NCBI GenBank assembly: GCA_016946835.1 | Contig: JACVTC010000062.1 | Coordinates: forward strand, 1,002,501-1,027,647 | Reading direction: 5' to 3' | Source of the DNA: Neocallimastix lanati (nom. inval.) | Taxonomy: Eukaryota; Neocallimastigomycota; Neocallimastigomycetes; Neocallimastigales; Neocallimastigaceae | DNA length: 25,147 bases | Part shown: positions 1 to 11,856 of the stretch, piece by piece | Layout: each line of letters opens with the position of its first letter | How positions within the stretch are numbered: position 1 is the first letter of the stretch | The notes under the pieces: generated by a model | Seen by the model: the letters and a program-made list of their open reading frames with translations, nothing else | What the model was told of the DNA's origin: nothing | Database searches by the model: none | Made by a program: the position numbers and the translations under genes

Positions 1-2079
1 ATTTTATTTATTTATTATTTATTATTATTTTTTATTTTTTTTTAATTTTTATTACTATTTTAATTAAATTTAATATACAAATATATATAAAAATTAATAT
101 TATTAGATTTTTATATTTAAGCAAACTAATTAAAATTAATTTATAAATTTATAAATGTTTGTTCTTATCTAATAATAAATCCTATTCAAAATAAATTAAA
201 TTTTAATAATTACGGTTATTTAATAATTTAATAAATGTCTACAGTTATTATTATTATTGTTATACTATTATAAATATGTAATATAGCATATAAATCAGTA
301 AAGATTTAATATTAATTACAACCCATCATTAATTATATAATTTTTTTTTTATCTTTTTTATTTATTTATTTATTTATTTTTATTTATTTATTTATTATTA
401 TTTTCTTTATTAAATATTATTATTATTATCTAATTATTATAAATTACCCATTTAAATTATGCTAGTAAATTTTTTCTTCTTCTTATATATATAGCATAAT
501 AATATTTTAATTTGTTGAAATAATACTTGATTACTTTAATTATAAATTAAATGTTTCAAAAAATTATTTATATTTATTTGTTTACAATATTTTAAAAAGC
601 TTTACTATAATTTATATAGCTATATAACAAAATAAGGTCATAAAAAATTTATAGTTCTATATACATTTATAAGAATATAATATTTATTTAAAAATATATA
701 ATAAAAAATACTTAAATCAATTTAATAGTAATGATATTTAATATTAAGTAATTCTAATAGGAAAAAAAATATAAGGTCAGTTAGGGGAAAATAATTTTTT
801 CCTGTTTAAATTAATGCATTAAATATATAATTCAAAAGATTGGATTAAACCTTAAAAAAGAATTATTTTAAAATCATCATATTAAATTGAAATAAAAATA
901 GAAGTATACGAAAAATATTTTAGAATAAAATTTAATGGATTATCTTTAAAAAAAAAAAAAAATTGGAACACATTTGATAAATTTATTTTTAGATAGTAAT
1001 ATCATGATCATTTAATTTAAATATGTATATATTTATTGAAAATTTTTACAAAATTTATGGTTATAACTATTATTATATGGACATTCTTTGAAATAAAATT
1101 TCTAAATAATATATATAAATTATGTATTATAAAAGATTAGTTATTGGAATAAAAAATTTGCAATATGTATTATCATCATCTTTTTTTAAATTATTTACTT
1201 CGAAGTATAATTTTAATTTTATAGGAACAAAATATAATATTTTTTTTTTAAAATATTAATATAACATGTGAAAAACAGATTAAAAATACAATTTGTAACA
1301 TAAATAATTATTTTAAATATTACTATCTAAATTAATTTTTAGAGTAACTTGATCAAATTTTTAATATATGACATGTGAATTATAAATATTATTTATATTA
1401 TATAAAAGTTTATTATATTGATTTTATTATTTATTACTAAATATTTATATATATATATATATATTTTTTATAATATGTTCAATTAAAATTTAATATTTGT
1501 TTTTTAATTTTTCATATATTTTATATATCTACGCATATTTCAACAGTTATTGTAATTAATTGATTAAAATCCATAGTTTATATTAAAAATTCTAAAAATA
1601 AATTTAATTAAATTATTTTTGTTATTTTTTGAAATAACTTTTATGCTATTATTCTGTTATCCACAATATTAATTTGACAAAAAAACAAAATATATATATC
1701 TATCTATATATTAAAATAAATAAATAAATAATATAAACAATATTAATAAATAATAAATAATATATTAAAATAAAAAAGAATCATAATATTAATATTAAAA
1801 TAACAATAAGTTATAAAAATAATTATAATAATATTAAAATAACAATATGTAATAATAATAATAATAAGTAATAATAATAATAAGTAATAATAATAATAAT
1901 AATAATATTAATAATAAATTTGATTATCAATGATAAATATAAGTAATAAATAATAATTTATTAAAAAAAAATAATAATAAAAAAAATAATAACCAATAGT
2001 TAATAATTAATAATAAACTAGTATATTATTTATAAGTAGTTTTTTGGAAAATTTTCATAAATAATAAAAATAATAAATA

Positions 2080-2151
2080 TTAAATAATTGATAATGTTTT
2101 GAAAAATAAATAAGAATAATTAAATAATTGATAATGTTTTGAAAAATAAAT
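2080..2151. repeat. 40 bp direct repeat, two units
   Basis: A 32 bp segment starting TTAAATAATTGATAATG at 2080 recurs without change at 2120, giving a period of 40 bp. The sequence between the two cores is simple A/T DNA. It is probably a local tandem duplication of intergenic DNA. No function is suggested. Confidence 0.85.
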
Positions 2152-2480
2152 GTTTAATATTATACATTTGATTATATTTAATAGTAATAATGATAATAGT
2201 AAAAAATAATAATGCAATAATAATAATAATACTTAAGTATTATAAATTGTATATTATTTATTATATTAAATATTATTTATTTATTATATTAATAATGATA
2301 GTAATAATTAAAAATAATAATAAATAATAAATAATAAATAATAAATAATAAATAATAAAAAAAATAAAAAAATCTTTTTATAGTAAAATGAGAATATAGA
2401 ATAATATAATAATAAAAGAGAGGATTACATATTCATAATAAATTCTATTAAAAAATTAATAAATCGCTTTCATTCAAAAC

Positions 2481-2644
2481 TAGTTTTGTTATAAATTAAT
2501 ATTAACAATTTTTTAATTTATCCTTAAGTATTAGAATCTTTCAATATTGATAATTTGATTATTTATAGAAAATTGTTATATCTATTTAAAGGGATAAATT
2601 CTTTCTAATATAAAATTTGATAATATTAATTTATAACAAAACTA
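2481..2644. repeat. MITE-like element with 24 bp inverted ends
   Basis: A 24 bp segment at 2481-2504 (starting TAGTTTTGTTATAAATTA) is present as its exact reverse complement at 2621-2644, and the inner flanks remain partly complementary. The 164 bp unit could fold into a long hairpin. Its size, AT content and lack of coding capacity resemble a miniature inverted-repeat transposable element (MITE). I do not see an unambiguous target-site duplication directly outside the ends, so it could also be a fortuitous or inverted local duplication. Confidence 0.5.
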
Positions 2645-3052
2645 TTTATTCATAATAAGTATTAGTACAAAAATGATAAAATATATATATTCATAAAATA
2701 AAAAATACAATAAAAATAATTAGATCATCATAAATATAATAAAAAATTATAAAAATTTTTATTAATTATTATTTATTATTATTGCATATTATTATTATTA
2801 TTATTATTATTATTTTCATGGCTATTTTTCATTTTAATTTCAAAAGTATTATTTTTAGATTATAATTATCTATAATTGATAATTAAACATTTTTATTTTT
2901 TATTTCATTTAAAAAATTATTATCATTAATATTATTAATATAATATTAAAGAAATTAAACATATATAATAACAATAATAATAATAATAATAATAATAATT
3001 ACTTTTTTATAGTATTATTATTTATTCATTAATATTTTTAATAATCTTTTTT

Positions 3053-3662
3053 ACACCTATTTTATACTTGATATCATCGGATGGACCTATGTCTTTTGAC
3101 GTTCCTGAAACCACAAAGATGTCTGTTGTGGAATCGCAATTACGTAGAGAGGGATTTAGTAAAGTTAGTTCGTGTTAGGACTTGATACAAGAATCTGATA
3201 AACTGGTAGTAGGGAGATAAAAGAGAGTTGGTATCAAAGGATGACGTGTGTGTTGCCAAAAGAAGTAAAGTCTGCTATAGATTTTTTGTCTAAAAATGAT
3301 TAAGAAATACCTAAAGATGAAAAATTATTTGTTTTACCTACGTAGTTTATTGATATTGGTCAAAGATGATAAAAGTTGACTTGGCACGGTCGTAGACAAG
3401 CTTTTGGAATATGACAGCTACTATCAAGATGATCCGTGTGAGGAGAGTTCCAATAGGCTATATAGTCTTGGACCCTCTGAGAGTCAAAAGATGTTCTCTG
3501 AGGATTATTTTTCTGATATGCAATTGGTATTAGAGTTTAGTAGGTTGGCTAGAGTTCAAAAAATCGGGTTGTAAAAGAGATTTTGAAATATTTTCACATG
3601 CATTGCGGGTAATAGTTGAGACTACTAGTGAAGTGAAACATCTGCAAATGCTACATTGTTAA
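3053..3662 (+). pseudogene. Decayed protein-coding region, part 1
   Basis: This stretch is clearly GC-richer than its surroundings and has coding-like composition, but no frame stays open. Frame pieces can be followed: 3053-3175 ends at an in-frame TAG and resumes to a TAA near 3220. The piece from 3241 is interrupted by TAA at 3301 and by TAG. The piece 3380-3574 runs 64 codons and is rich in Asp, Glu, Ser and Tyr. The piece 3582-3662 runs 26 codons in another frame. The pieces read as one old coding sequence broken by stops and frameshifts. I do not recognise the protein. A decayed transposon gene or a dead host gene are both possible. Confidence 0.5.
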
Positions 3663-4022
3663 AAAAAAAGTTTAAATATCTATATGAAAAAAAATAACAG
3701 AGAAAAAAAAATATAAAGAGGTTTTTAACAAATTCCTGTTAAATTTTTATTTTTATTTTTATTTTTATTTTTATTTTTTTTTTTTTTTTTTTTTTTCTTT
3801 TTGAGATTGGCTATTTTAGTTGTTCCTGTGTGACTGCAAGAAAGAGAGAGAAAGTGTGTGTTTTTCTATAGTTTGGAAAGATATTTCTAGAGAAAATATT
3901 ACAAAAAAAAAAAAAAAATGTTTAGGGGAGTGAATATCTGATGAAGAGAAAATATACATCTAATTGGATGCAATTATATTCTTAATTTGTTGGAGATTTG
4001 AGGAAGATAGTCGTCTAGTTTT

Positions 4023-4061
<39 letters not shown>

Positions 4062-4107
4062 TTGTATTAATTTATATATTTATTTTTTCTGATTATAATG
4101 TCATTGA

Positions 4108-4284
4108 TTATTTAAAGTTTTCTTAGAGGACTTTATAGTTTGCGAAAATGATGATAAGAAAGGTTCAAAGAGAACGACAGTTAAATTCAAATTAAAGGCT
4201 ATAAAGGATATGCAATGCATTTTTTTAAGTACGTGGGATTTCTTGTATGATTTTTTATGTCAAAGAGAAAAGTTAGGGTATTAA
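4108..4284 (+). pseudogene. Decayed coding fragment, 58 codons
   Basis: This open stretch follows a TGA at 4105 and ends at TAA 4282. The conceptual peptide is Lys/Asp/Phe-rich with Trp and Cys and looks protein-like rather than low complexity, but it has no start codon near its beginning. It sits 450 bp after the first decayed block, behind two poly-T tracts, on the same strand. It is probably another piece of the same broken gene. I do not recognise the product. Confidence 0.4.
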
Positions 4285-4441
4285 GAGAAAATTATCTTAT
4301 TTAAAAGGGGGAATTTTTGAACAATTAAATTTCAAGGTAATTATAAGGAGAGAGGAGCATTGAAGTTGGCAAAATACTTTTCAACTCCAATTTAACCTAA
4401 TTCATAAAAAAAAAAAAAAAAAAAGGATTTTGAATAAACTT

Positions 4442-4618
4442 CATATGAGGGTTCCTAAAGAGATTAGTGTCTATAAGGAAGAAGGGTTGAATGTTAATTT
4501 CATAGAGAGACCATAATTGAGAATCAAAGGATAAGTTAGCTTATTGACAAGATTCTCGCCATTGATTGATACAGTTTATCGGATGAAAGAGACAACTAAG
4601 CTTCCTAATATTTTTTAG
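4442..4618 (+). pseudogene. Decayed coding fragment with two internal stops
   Basis: From ATG 4445 one frame can be followed to TAG 4616, with in-frame TAA codons at 4514 and near 4529. The peptide between the stops is non-repetitive and coding-like. It is preceded by a poly-A run (4406-4424) and followed by a poly-T run (4700-4739). This fits a decayed continuation of the fragments to its left. I do not recognise a family. Confidence 0.4.
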
Positions 4619-4697
4619 GTAAAGTTGATTCTATTAAGGATACTATTCAATGAATCATTTTTTTTCAACGAATCTTTTCTTGATAAATATTCCATAA

Positions 4698-4740
<43 letters not shown>

Positions 4741-4783
4741 AATTTTTTTTTTTATATACATTTTTCAAACTCTGCAGAGATAG

Positions 4784-4924
4784 ATAAGAATGCTAGGGAT
4801 CTATCAACAAATCAGGGCAATATTTCTTTCAAATAAGTATTTTTCGATGAAGGATTTTAAAAATTATGTTTTGTCAACTCTTAAGAGCAAAGAGAATAAG
4901 GGAATTCTCCTGGAAGAAATATGA
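4784..4924 (+). pseudogene. Decayed coding fragment, 46 codons
   Basis: One frame is open from just after TAG 4781 to TGA 4922, with an ATG at 4790. The conceptual peptide (about 44 residues from the ATG) is Lys-, Leu- and Ile-rich with mixed composition. It is bounded on both sides by poly-T tracts. It is either a remnant of the same decayed gene as the pieces upstream or a small chance frame. I do not recognise a domain. Confidence 0.35.
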
Positions 4925-5057
4925 ATTTTTTTTTTTTTAATTTATTAAATCTATCGTTAAAAAGTGATGTAAGCGCAGGTTATGAAGATTCAAACCCAAA
5001 GATAAAAGTTAATAATAGGTATATATGGAAATATATTTTCATAAAATTAGCATATAA

Positions 5058-5204
5058 TTTTTTTTCCTTTTCTACTTGTTAGATAAAACAGCCTTGGTAA
5101 CTTCTCAAATTGAAAGGGGGAAGAAGTTATCCAAAGTATGGGACTTTGGTGATGATTCTTCGGCCCCCTAACACGCCCTCGAGTAAAACTTTGACATTTG
5201 TTGA

Positions 5205-5239
<35 letters not shown>

Positions 5240-5370
5240 TAAAGCGATTTAACTTGATTTTCGAGGGAGAACATTAGTTTCTGAAGCCATCTGAATTTTC
5301 TATAGCGTATCTTTGCTACTCAAATTTGAAAATTCGGAGGTTAAAATTTTCGGTACATGTACTATTAATA
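5058..5370. other. GC-richer repeat-like block, non-coding or decayed
   Basis: The block around 5080-5200 is unusually GC-rich for this window (for example the GGCCCCCTAACACGCCCTCG segment at 5162-5181). It continues past a T16/A19 palindrome to about 5370. Frames are open on both strands but run through homopolymer and start or end arbitrarily, so I do not call a gene. The composition resembles the untranslated or terminal part of an old dispersed repeat. Confidence 0.35.
5205..5239. repeat. Poly-T/poly-A palindrome (T16 A19)
   Basis: Sixteen T residues are followed without a gap by nineteen A residues, forming a perfect homopolymeric inverted repeat inside the GC-richer block. It could extrude as a hairpin or mark the junction of two oppositely oriented poly-A tails. 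Confidence 0.9.
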
Positions 5371-7439
<2,069 letters not shown>

Positions 7440-7604
7440 CGTTATTATTTATACTAAATAATATCTATTAATAATTATTATTATACTGTATTTTATTTTA
7501 AAAAAATTTTATATATTTATATATATATATTATTTATAATTAAAAAAAAAAAAATAGTATAATTAGGAAATAAGTATTATAGAAAAAAAAAAAAATTCGA
7601 AAAA

Positions 7605-7915
7605 AGAAATTTATTAAATGTCTTTTAAAAAATGAAATATCTTAATAATGTTTTAATTTAATTTTATACGGTTTGCATGCCTATATAATTATGTATAAAA
7701 ATACGTATATATTAGCACATAAATGCATAGATATGTAAAATATATTAAATATAGCTATTCATTTTTACTATCAATATATACCCTATTTATGCTATATTTT
7801 ACTTTATAGTATGAAATTCTTTATTTGTTATTTTTATTTATATTTATTTATTTATTTTTTTAATTATATAAAATAATGATTATAAATTTTTATATAAACA
7901 TAATATTTAAATATC

Positions 7916-7952
<37 letters not shown>

Positions 7953-8280
7953 TCTAAAAGAAATTTATTAAATGTTTTTTAAAAAATAAAAAATCTGAAA
8001 ATATTTTTTTAAAAAATATATTTTATATGGTTTACATGCCTATATGATTATGTATATATGTATATATTAGCACATATGTGCATCTATAGGCATATATATG
8101 CAAAATATATTAAATATAGCAATTTATTTAATAAATATTCATATATCAATAGATACATTATTTATACTAAATTTCAAGATATATATATACATTATCTTAA
8201 TATATATGTGTATTTGTACTATATATACTATTCGTATGAGTCCGTAATCATTAATAATTAAAATTTTCATATAAAAATAA
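7605..8280. repeat. Diverged tandem duplication, period about 354 bp
   Basis: The segment beginning AGAAATTTATTAAATG at 7605 recurs at 7959. Collinear similarity follows: a CATGCCTATAT motif at about 7676 and 8035, then TATATTAGCACATA and ATATTAAATATAG, then a weaker match up to about 8280. The second unit carries a 33 nt poly-A just before it (7918-7950). Many substitutions and small gaps separate the units, so this is an old head-to-tail duplication of non-coding DNA. Confidence 0.65.
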
Positions 8281-8388
8281 AATATATTTATTTTATTTTA
8301 TTCAATCTGTACTTTATCATTACTTTACATTATTAACCTTTTGAATATCATTATTTCTAATAAAATGACTAGAAATGTTAAATGTTTT

Positions 8389-9094
8389 AAAATTATTTCA
8401 ACATTATTCTCAATTTAAATATAGAGAACAGAAGAGAGGAAGTAAAAGAAATTATTATGAAATGATTAAAAAAAAAAAGGAAATAATTTTTTTTTCTTTT
8501 TACTAGACACCTATAAAATGAAATAAATATATTTATGTTATTTATACTCATCAATTTTATCCAGCTGATTATTATATATTAGTAAATATTATTCTAAATT
8601 ATTTTATGAAAAGAAGATGCTATGCTAATATTACTGATAATAAAGTACACCCGTCTATTTTAAGTTCTAAATGTAATGAATGATATAAAAAGAAAAAAAA
8701 TTTTTTTTATGAAAGACATCAACTTATACTGTTAATGATGAAAATTATTTCAACATTATTCTCAATTTAAATATAGAGAACAGAAGTGAAGAAGTAAAAG
8801 AAATTATTATAAACTGATTAAAAAAAAAAAAGGAAATAATTTTTTTTTCTTTTTACTAGACACCTATAAAATGAAATGAATATATTTAATGTTATTTATA
8901 CTCATTAATTTTATCCAGCTGATTATTATATATTAGTAAATATTATTCTAAATTATTTTGTGAAAAAAAGATGCTATGTTAATGTTACTGATAATAAAGT
9001 ACACCCGTCTATTTTAAGTTCTAAATGTAATGAATGATATAAAAAAAAAAAAAATTTTTTTTATGAAAGACATCAACTTATACTGTTAATGATG
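8389..9094. repeat. Recent tandem duplication, units of about 352 and 354 bp
   Basis: The segment 8389-8740 is repeated directly at 8741-9094 with only scattered single-base differences and small homopolymer changes. Shared markers are ACTAGACACCTATAAAATG, ATCCAGCTGATTATTATA and AAGTACACCCGTCTATTTTA. Neither unit has a convincing frame. The units abut with no spacer. The function is unknown. It could be two units of a longer satellite or a simple local duplication. Confidence 0.9.
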
Positions 9095-9406
9095 AATTAA
9101 TATTTCAATTAATAATGAATGTAATTGTATACCGATAATAAGTGCATAATTTAATGCTGGAGTTGAAAATACTAAGGTTATTGAAGTTCATTTACTCTAA
9201 ATTTTTGAAAATATTACCATAGAAGTAATGACAAAGTAAGTAAAAATAAACTATTAAACATATTATTATTATTATTATTACTTAAAAATAAAATATTAAA
9301 ATAAAAAATTTGACTGTTACCATAAAAGAACAATTAACATTGAAAAATGGGTTTAATATGTTTAAAAAAACAAATAAGTATTTAATTTATTCTCTATCAT
9401 GGATAT

Positions 9407-9448
<42 letters not shown>

Positions 9449-10535
9449 TTAATCAAAACTACTTTCAATATTTTTTTTAAAAAAAAAAAAAATTAAAAAA
9501 ATTAAGCAATTACTATTATGATTATGATAACAACTTTAATGCAAAAGAAATTGAGAGATAATATGTATATTTAGATAGAGAAGAAGAAATTAAATTAAAA
9601 TTAATTATGATAACAACATTTATAATTAAATATTTAATGCATAACAATTTTATAGAAAAAAAAAAAATTAAAAGATAATACCTATATATATAATTAAAAT
9701 ATTTAATGCACATATGAAATATAAAATAGAAAAAATAATTAAAAAGAAAAGATAATATATATATTTATGTATTTTGTATGATAAAAGTACATTAATATAT
9801 ATATTATTGCTTTAAATAGTTTTTCTTTTTGAGTTCTGTAAATATTATAATATATCAATATAAACTTTTTTTTTTTTTTTAATTTTATAAATATATATAT
9901 ATATATGTATTTTTATTTTTAATTTTATATTTATTTATTTTTATATATGCTTTAATTGAAATTATTTTCAATGAAGATAAATGAATTAAATAATAAAACA
10001 AACAACATTAATATTATTTATAAAAATAAATGAAAAGTAATAAATGTAGAAAAGTATTAAATAATTTTATTTATTTCTAATGAATCTATTAATAAAATAA
10101 TAATTTAAATAAAATAGAGAATATTTCAATTCTATTTTATTGTAAAAGAAAAAAAAAGATTAAGCTAAAGAGCAATATTTTATATTAGAAATGAGTAATA
10201 TATATTTAAAATGTTATTATTATCATTATTATTTTTACACATTAATGAAAATAATTAAAAAGCATTAATCAATTAAATTATTATAATATACATTTTGATG
10301 AAAAATAAATTATGGCAAAAAAAGGAAATAATTATTTTTGGTAAAATATAAAATTTTTGCCCTTTGATCATTTCCGGTTTTTCCTGAATTTAATAAAATT
10401 TTTAAAAAATTAAAATATATTTAAATTTTTTATTTAATATAAAAATGTATGTAGAAAATATTACAAATTGTAAATGAAATTAATTTTTAATAGTATTTCG
10501 AAGAGGCAAAAAAAAATATGTAATTACGGAAAAAG

Positions 10536-10568
<33 letters not shown>

Positions 10569-10629
10569 ATATTTAATTAATTAATATTATAGGAATATCT
10601 AATTTTAGGAATAATTTTTTTTTTTTTTT
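9095..10629. other. AT-rich gene-free region
   Basis: No gene is supported. The region has poly-T (9409-9443, 35 nt), poly-A (10541-10567), short ATT arrays and a loosely repeated motif ATTATGATAACAAC at about 9516 and 9604. A short reverse-strand frame near 9522-9713 is composed of Ile, Tyr, Phe and Leu codons expected by chance in AT-rich DNA. Confidence 0.75.
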
Positions 10630-10835
10630 AGACTATCCTTGTAGGTCTTGATCATATCATCCCAGCCACAACAGACAACTAATATCAGACAAACTTTATA
10701 TCGGGTGTATCAGGATACAACAAAGTGCTCCCATGCCATACTATTTCGGCGTCGACGCTCTCAGTCACGGATTACAGAACCACAAGATTTGAAGATGATG
10801 GATTCGGCAAGCCACAACTACATACACTGTAACAT
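10630..10835 (+). other. GC-rich island abutting the retrotransposon
   Basis: About 205 bp of near-balanced composition begins directly after a poly-T stretch ending in AG at 10629-10631, a configuration like a 3' splice site. It ends where retrotransposon sequence begins. One forward frame from 10632 is open to TAA 10830 except for a TAA at 10680. The part after that stop has a varied, protein-like composition of 49 codons. An overlapping 77-codon frame from ATG 10648 runs on into the LTR and is less convincing. I do not recognise a product. It may be an exon remnant of a host gene cut by the insertion, or part of another repeat. Confidence 0.35.
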
Positions 10836-10838
10836 TAT

Positions 10839-10983
10839 TGAAAAATATTTTATTTTATTAAAAACCTTTATATTAGAATAGTATTTTTATTTTTATTTGA
10901 ATATTTTAACAGATTGTAATAAAAATTATAGCCAATTAAATAAATTCTTATTAGTAATATTTTAGATATTTTTAAATAAATAA

Positions 10984-11039
<56 letters not shown>

Positions 11040-11344
11040 TTTTATTAATATTATAAATGTATTTTATTTATATTGTTATAATTAAATTTTATATAATTAA
11101 TTATAAAAATCAATTTAAATTTAATAGTTTTTAAAAAAAAAAAATAAATAAAATGTAATTTAGTGGCAAGAACAACTTTTATGCCTTGAAAAAAAGTATA
11201 AATAGTTGTAAATTTTGCTACTAATTTTTAAATATCATCAAATAAAATCAAATAAATTTAATAAAATAAATAAATAAAATAAATAAATAAATAAAATTTG
11301 TGTTTCCTTACTTTATTTTTATTTAATTCTCTAAAACCTTAACA
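10839..11344 (+). repeat. Left LTR of copy 1
   Basis: It starts with TG at 10839, three bases into the sequence shared with 18005 onward, and ends with CA at 11343-11344, six bases before the primer-binding site. It contains a 52 nt poly-A run (10986-11037), a TATA box (11197-11204) and several AATAAA motifs after 11240, in the order expected for U3, R and U5. The 5' limit is uncertain. No purine tract stands before the equivalent point at 18008, so the true LTR may start further upstream (a TG at 17666 is one option) and this copy would then be 5'-truncated. Confidence 0.6.
11197..11204 (+). promoter_or_regulatory. LTR TATA box, copy 1
   Basis: TATAAATA stands in a GC-poor but mixed context 146 bp before the LTR end. 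A start site 25-35 bp downstream (about 11225-11240) would leave a short R-U5 with AATAAA signals, typical of a compact LTR. The promoter role is inferred from motif and position. Confidence 0.55.
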
Positions 11345-11350
11345 TTTATA

Positions 11351-11368
11351 TGGTGGAGATATCGGGGA
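11351..11368 (+). other. Primer-binding site (tRNA complement), copy 1
   Basis: The 18 bases beginning TGGTGGAGATATC complement a tRNA 3' end as far as position 59. The inferred tRNA has CCA, discriminator A, acceptor 3' strand TATCTCC (so a 5' strand GGAGATA), and T-stem CCCGA with the universal C61. It is not the initiator-Met complement used by many Gypsy elements. A Ser-type tRNA is plausible but the isotype cannot be read from this strand alone. It lies six bases after the CA that ends the LTR. Confidence 0.65.
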
Positions 11369-11603
11369 ATTAAATAGAAATAATAGTAAATAACATAGAT
11401 TTTTTTTTAATTTTTTTTTTATTTTATATTGATAAACAAGTAAGTCGTTAATCCTTTGATTAACCCATGGCGCTTGTTTGATATATATATATAAAAAAAA
11501 TTTTTTTTAAATAAGTAAAATTAAGATTCTAAAAAAACAAATTTTGTAAAATTATAACAAGGAGCGGATAGAGCTCATACACAGTGTATTCTCAGATAGC
11601 AAC
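11369..11603 (+). other. Proximal leader, copy 1
   Basis: This is AT-rich leader after the primer-binding site, with two poly-T tracts near 11401-11420, a four-codon upstream ORF at 11467 and a TA run near 11481-11492. No gene is present. Confidence 0.6.
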
Positions 11604-11856
11604 AAATTAACTCTATTCATAGTAGGTTATTGAATAGTAGTTAATTTGGAGATTAATTGGAAAGTAGACGAAGGTATTTGGTTACCGACCCGGTAATAAT
11701 AGTTCAACCTTCAACGTTTCAACACACGAAGGTGCGGGTACTTTCCAAGCACTGGCGAATAAGGAGCTTACGTCACCGAAGGCGTAAGATTGTTTTTTTA
11801 TATAATTTTTTTTACTTTTCTTTGTGCTAGTTATAAGGCACTTTATTATATAAAGT
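11604..11856 (+). ncRNA. Structured leader RNA domain, copy 1
   Basis: Several strong inverted repeats cluster in the leader between primer-binding site and gag. Hairpin A pairs 11604-11619 with 11631-11647 (16 bp, one bulged T, 11 nt loop). Domain B has a perfect 10 bp outer stem, 11657-11666 with 11739-11748. Inside it 11670-11675 pairs with 11707-11712, and 11682-11687 pairs with 11691-11696. Hairpin C pairs 11767-11772 with 11783-11788. Hairpin D pairs 11840-11846 with 11850-11856. The region is GC-richer than its surroundings and has no long frame. Packaging or dimerisation signal, internal ribosome entry or reverse-transcription control are possible roles; none is shown. Confidence 0.6.

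Larger units (their letters stand above)
1..3050. other. AT-rich gene-free region with microsatellites
   Basis: No reading frame of useful length and no RNA gene is visible here. The DNA is almost entirely A and T, with short ATT/AAT arrays (about 1850-1915, 2305-2350, 2775-2815, 2970-3000), TTTA runs near 360-395 and a TA run near 1448-1463. Two more ordered structures, a 40 bp direct repeat and a long inverted repeat, are listed separately. This looks like intergenic DNA of a very AT-rich nuclear genome. Confidence 0.8.

Noticed and set aside
5047-5274. Reverse-strand 75-codon frame
   Set aside because: It reads through the T16/A19 palindrome as a run of Phe and Lys codons, its start sits next to the tract, and the GC-rich part is equally open on the other strand. 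There is no protein character.
8058-8261. Forward 67-codon frame
   Set aside because: It consists of Tyr, Ile and Asn codons expected by chance from AT-rich DNA and lies inside the old tandem duplication, whose other unit does not keep the frame.
9522-9713. Reverse 63-codon frame
   Set aside because: Its Ile/Tyr/Leu/Phe-only composition is typical of random AT-rich sequence, with no supporting context.
10648-10881. Forward 77-codon frame
   Set aside because: It crosses the junction between the GC-rich island and the LTR, so at least its end is accidental. The alternative frame through the island is listed as a weak observation instead.
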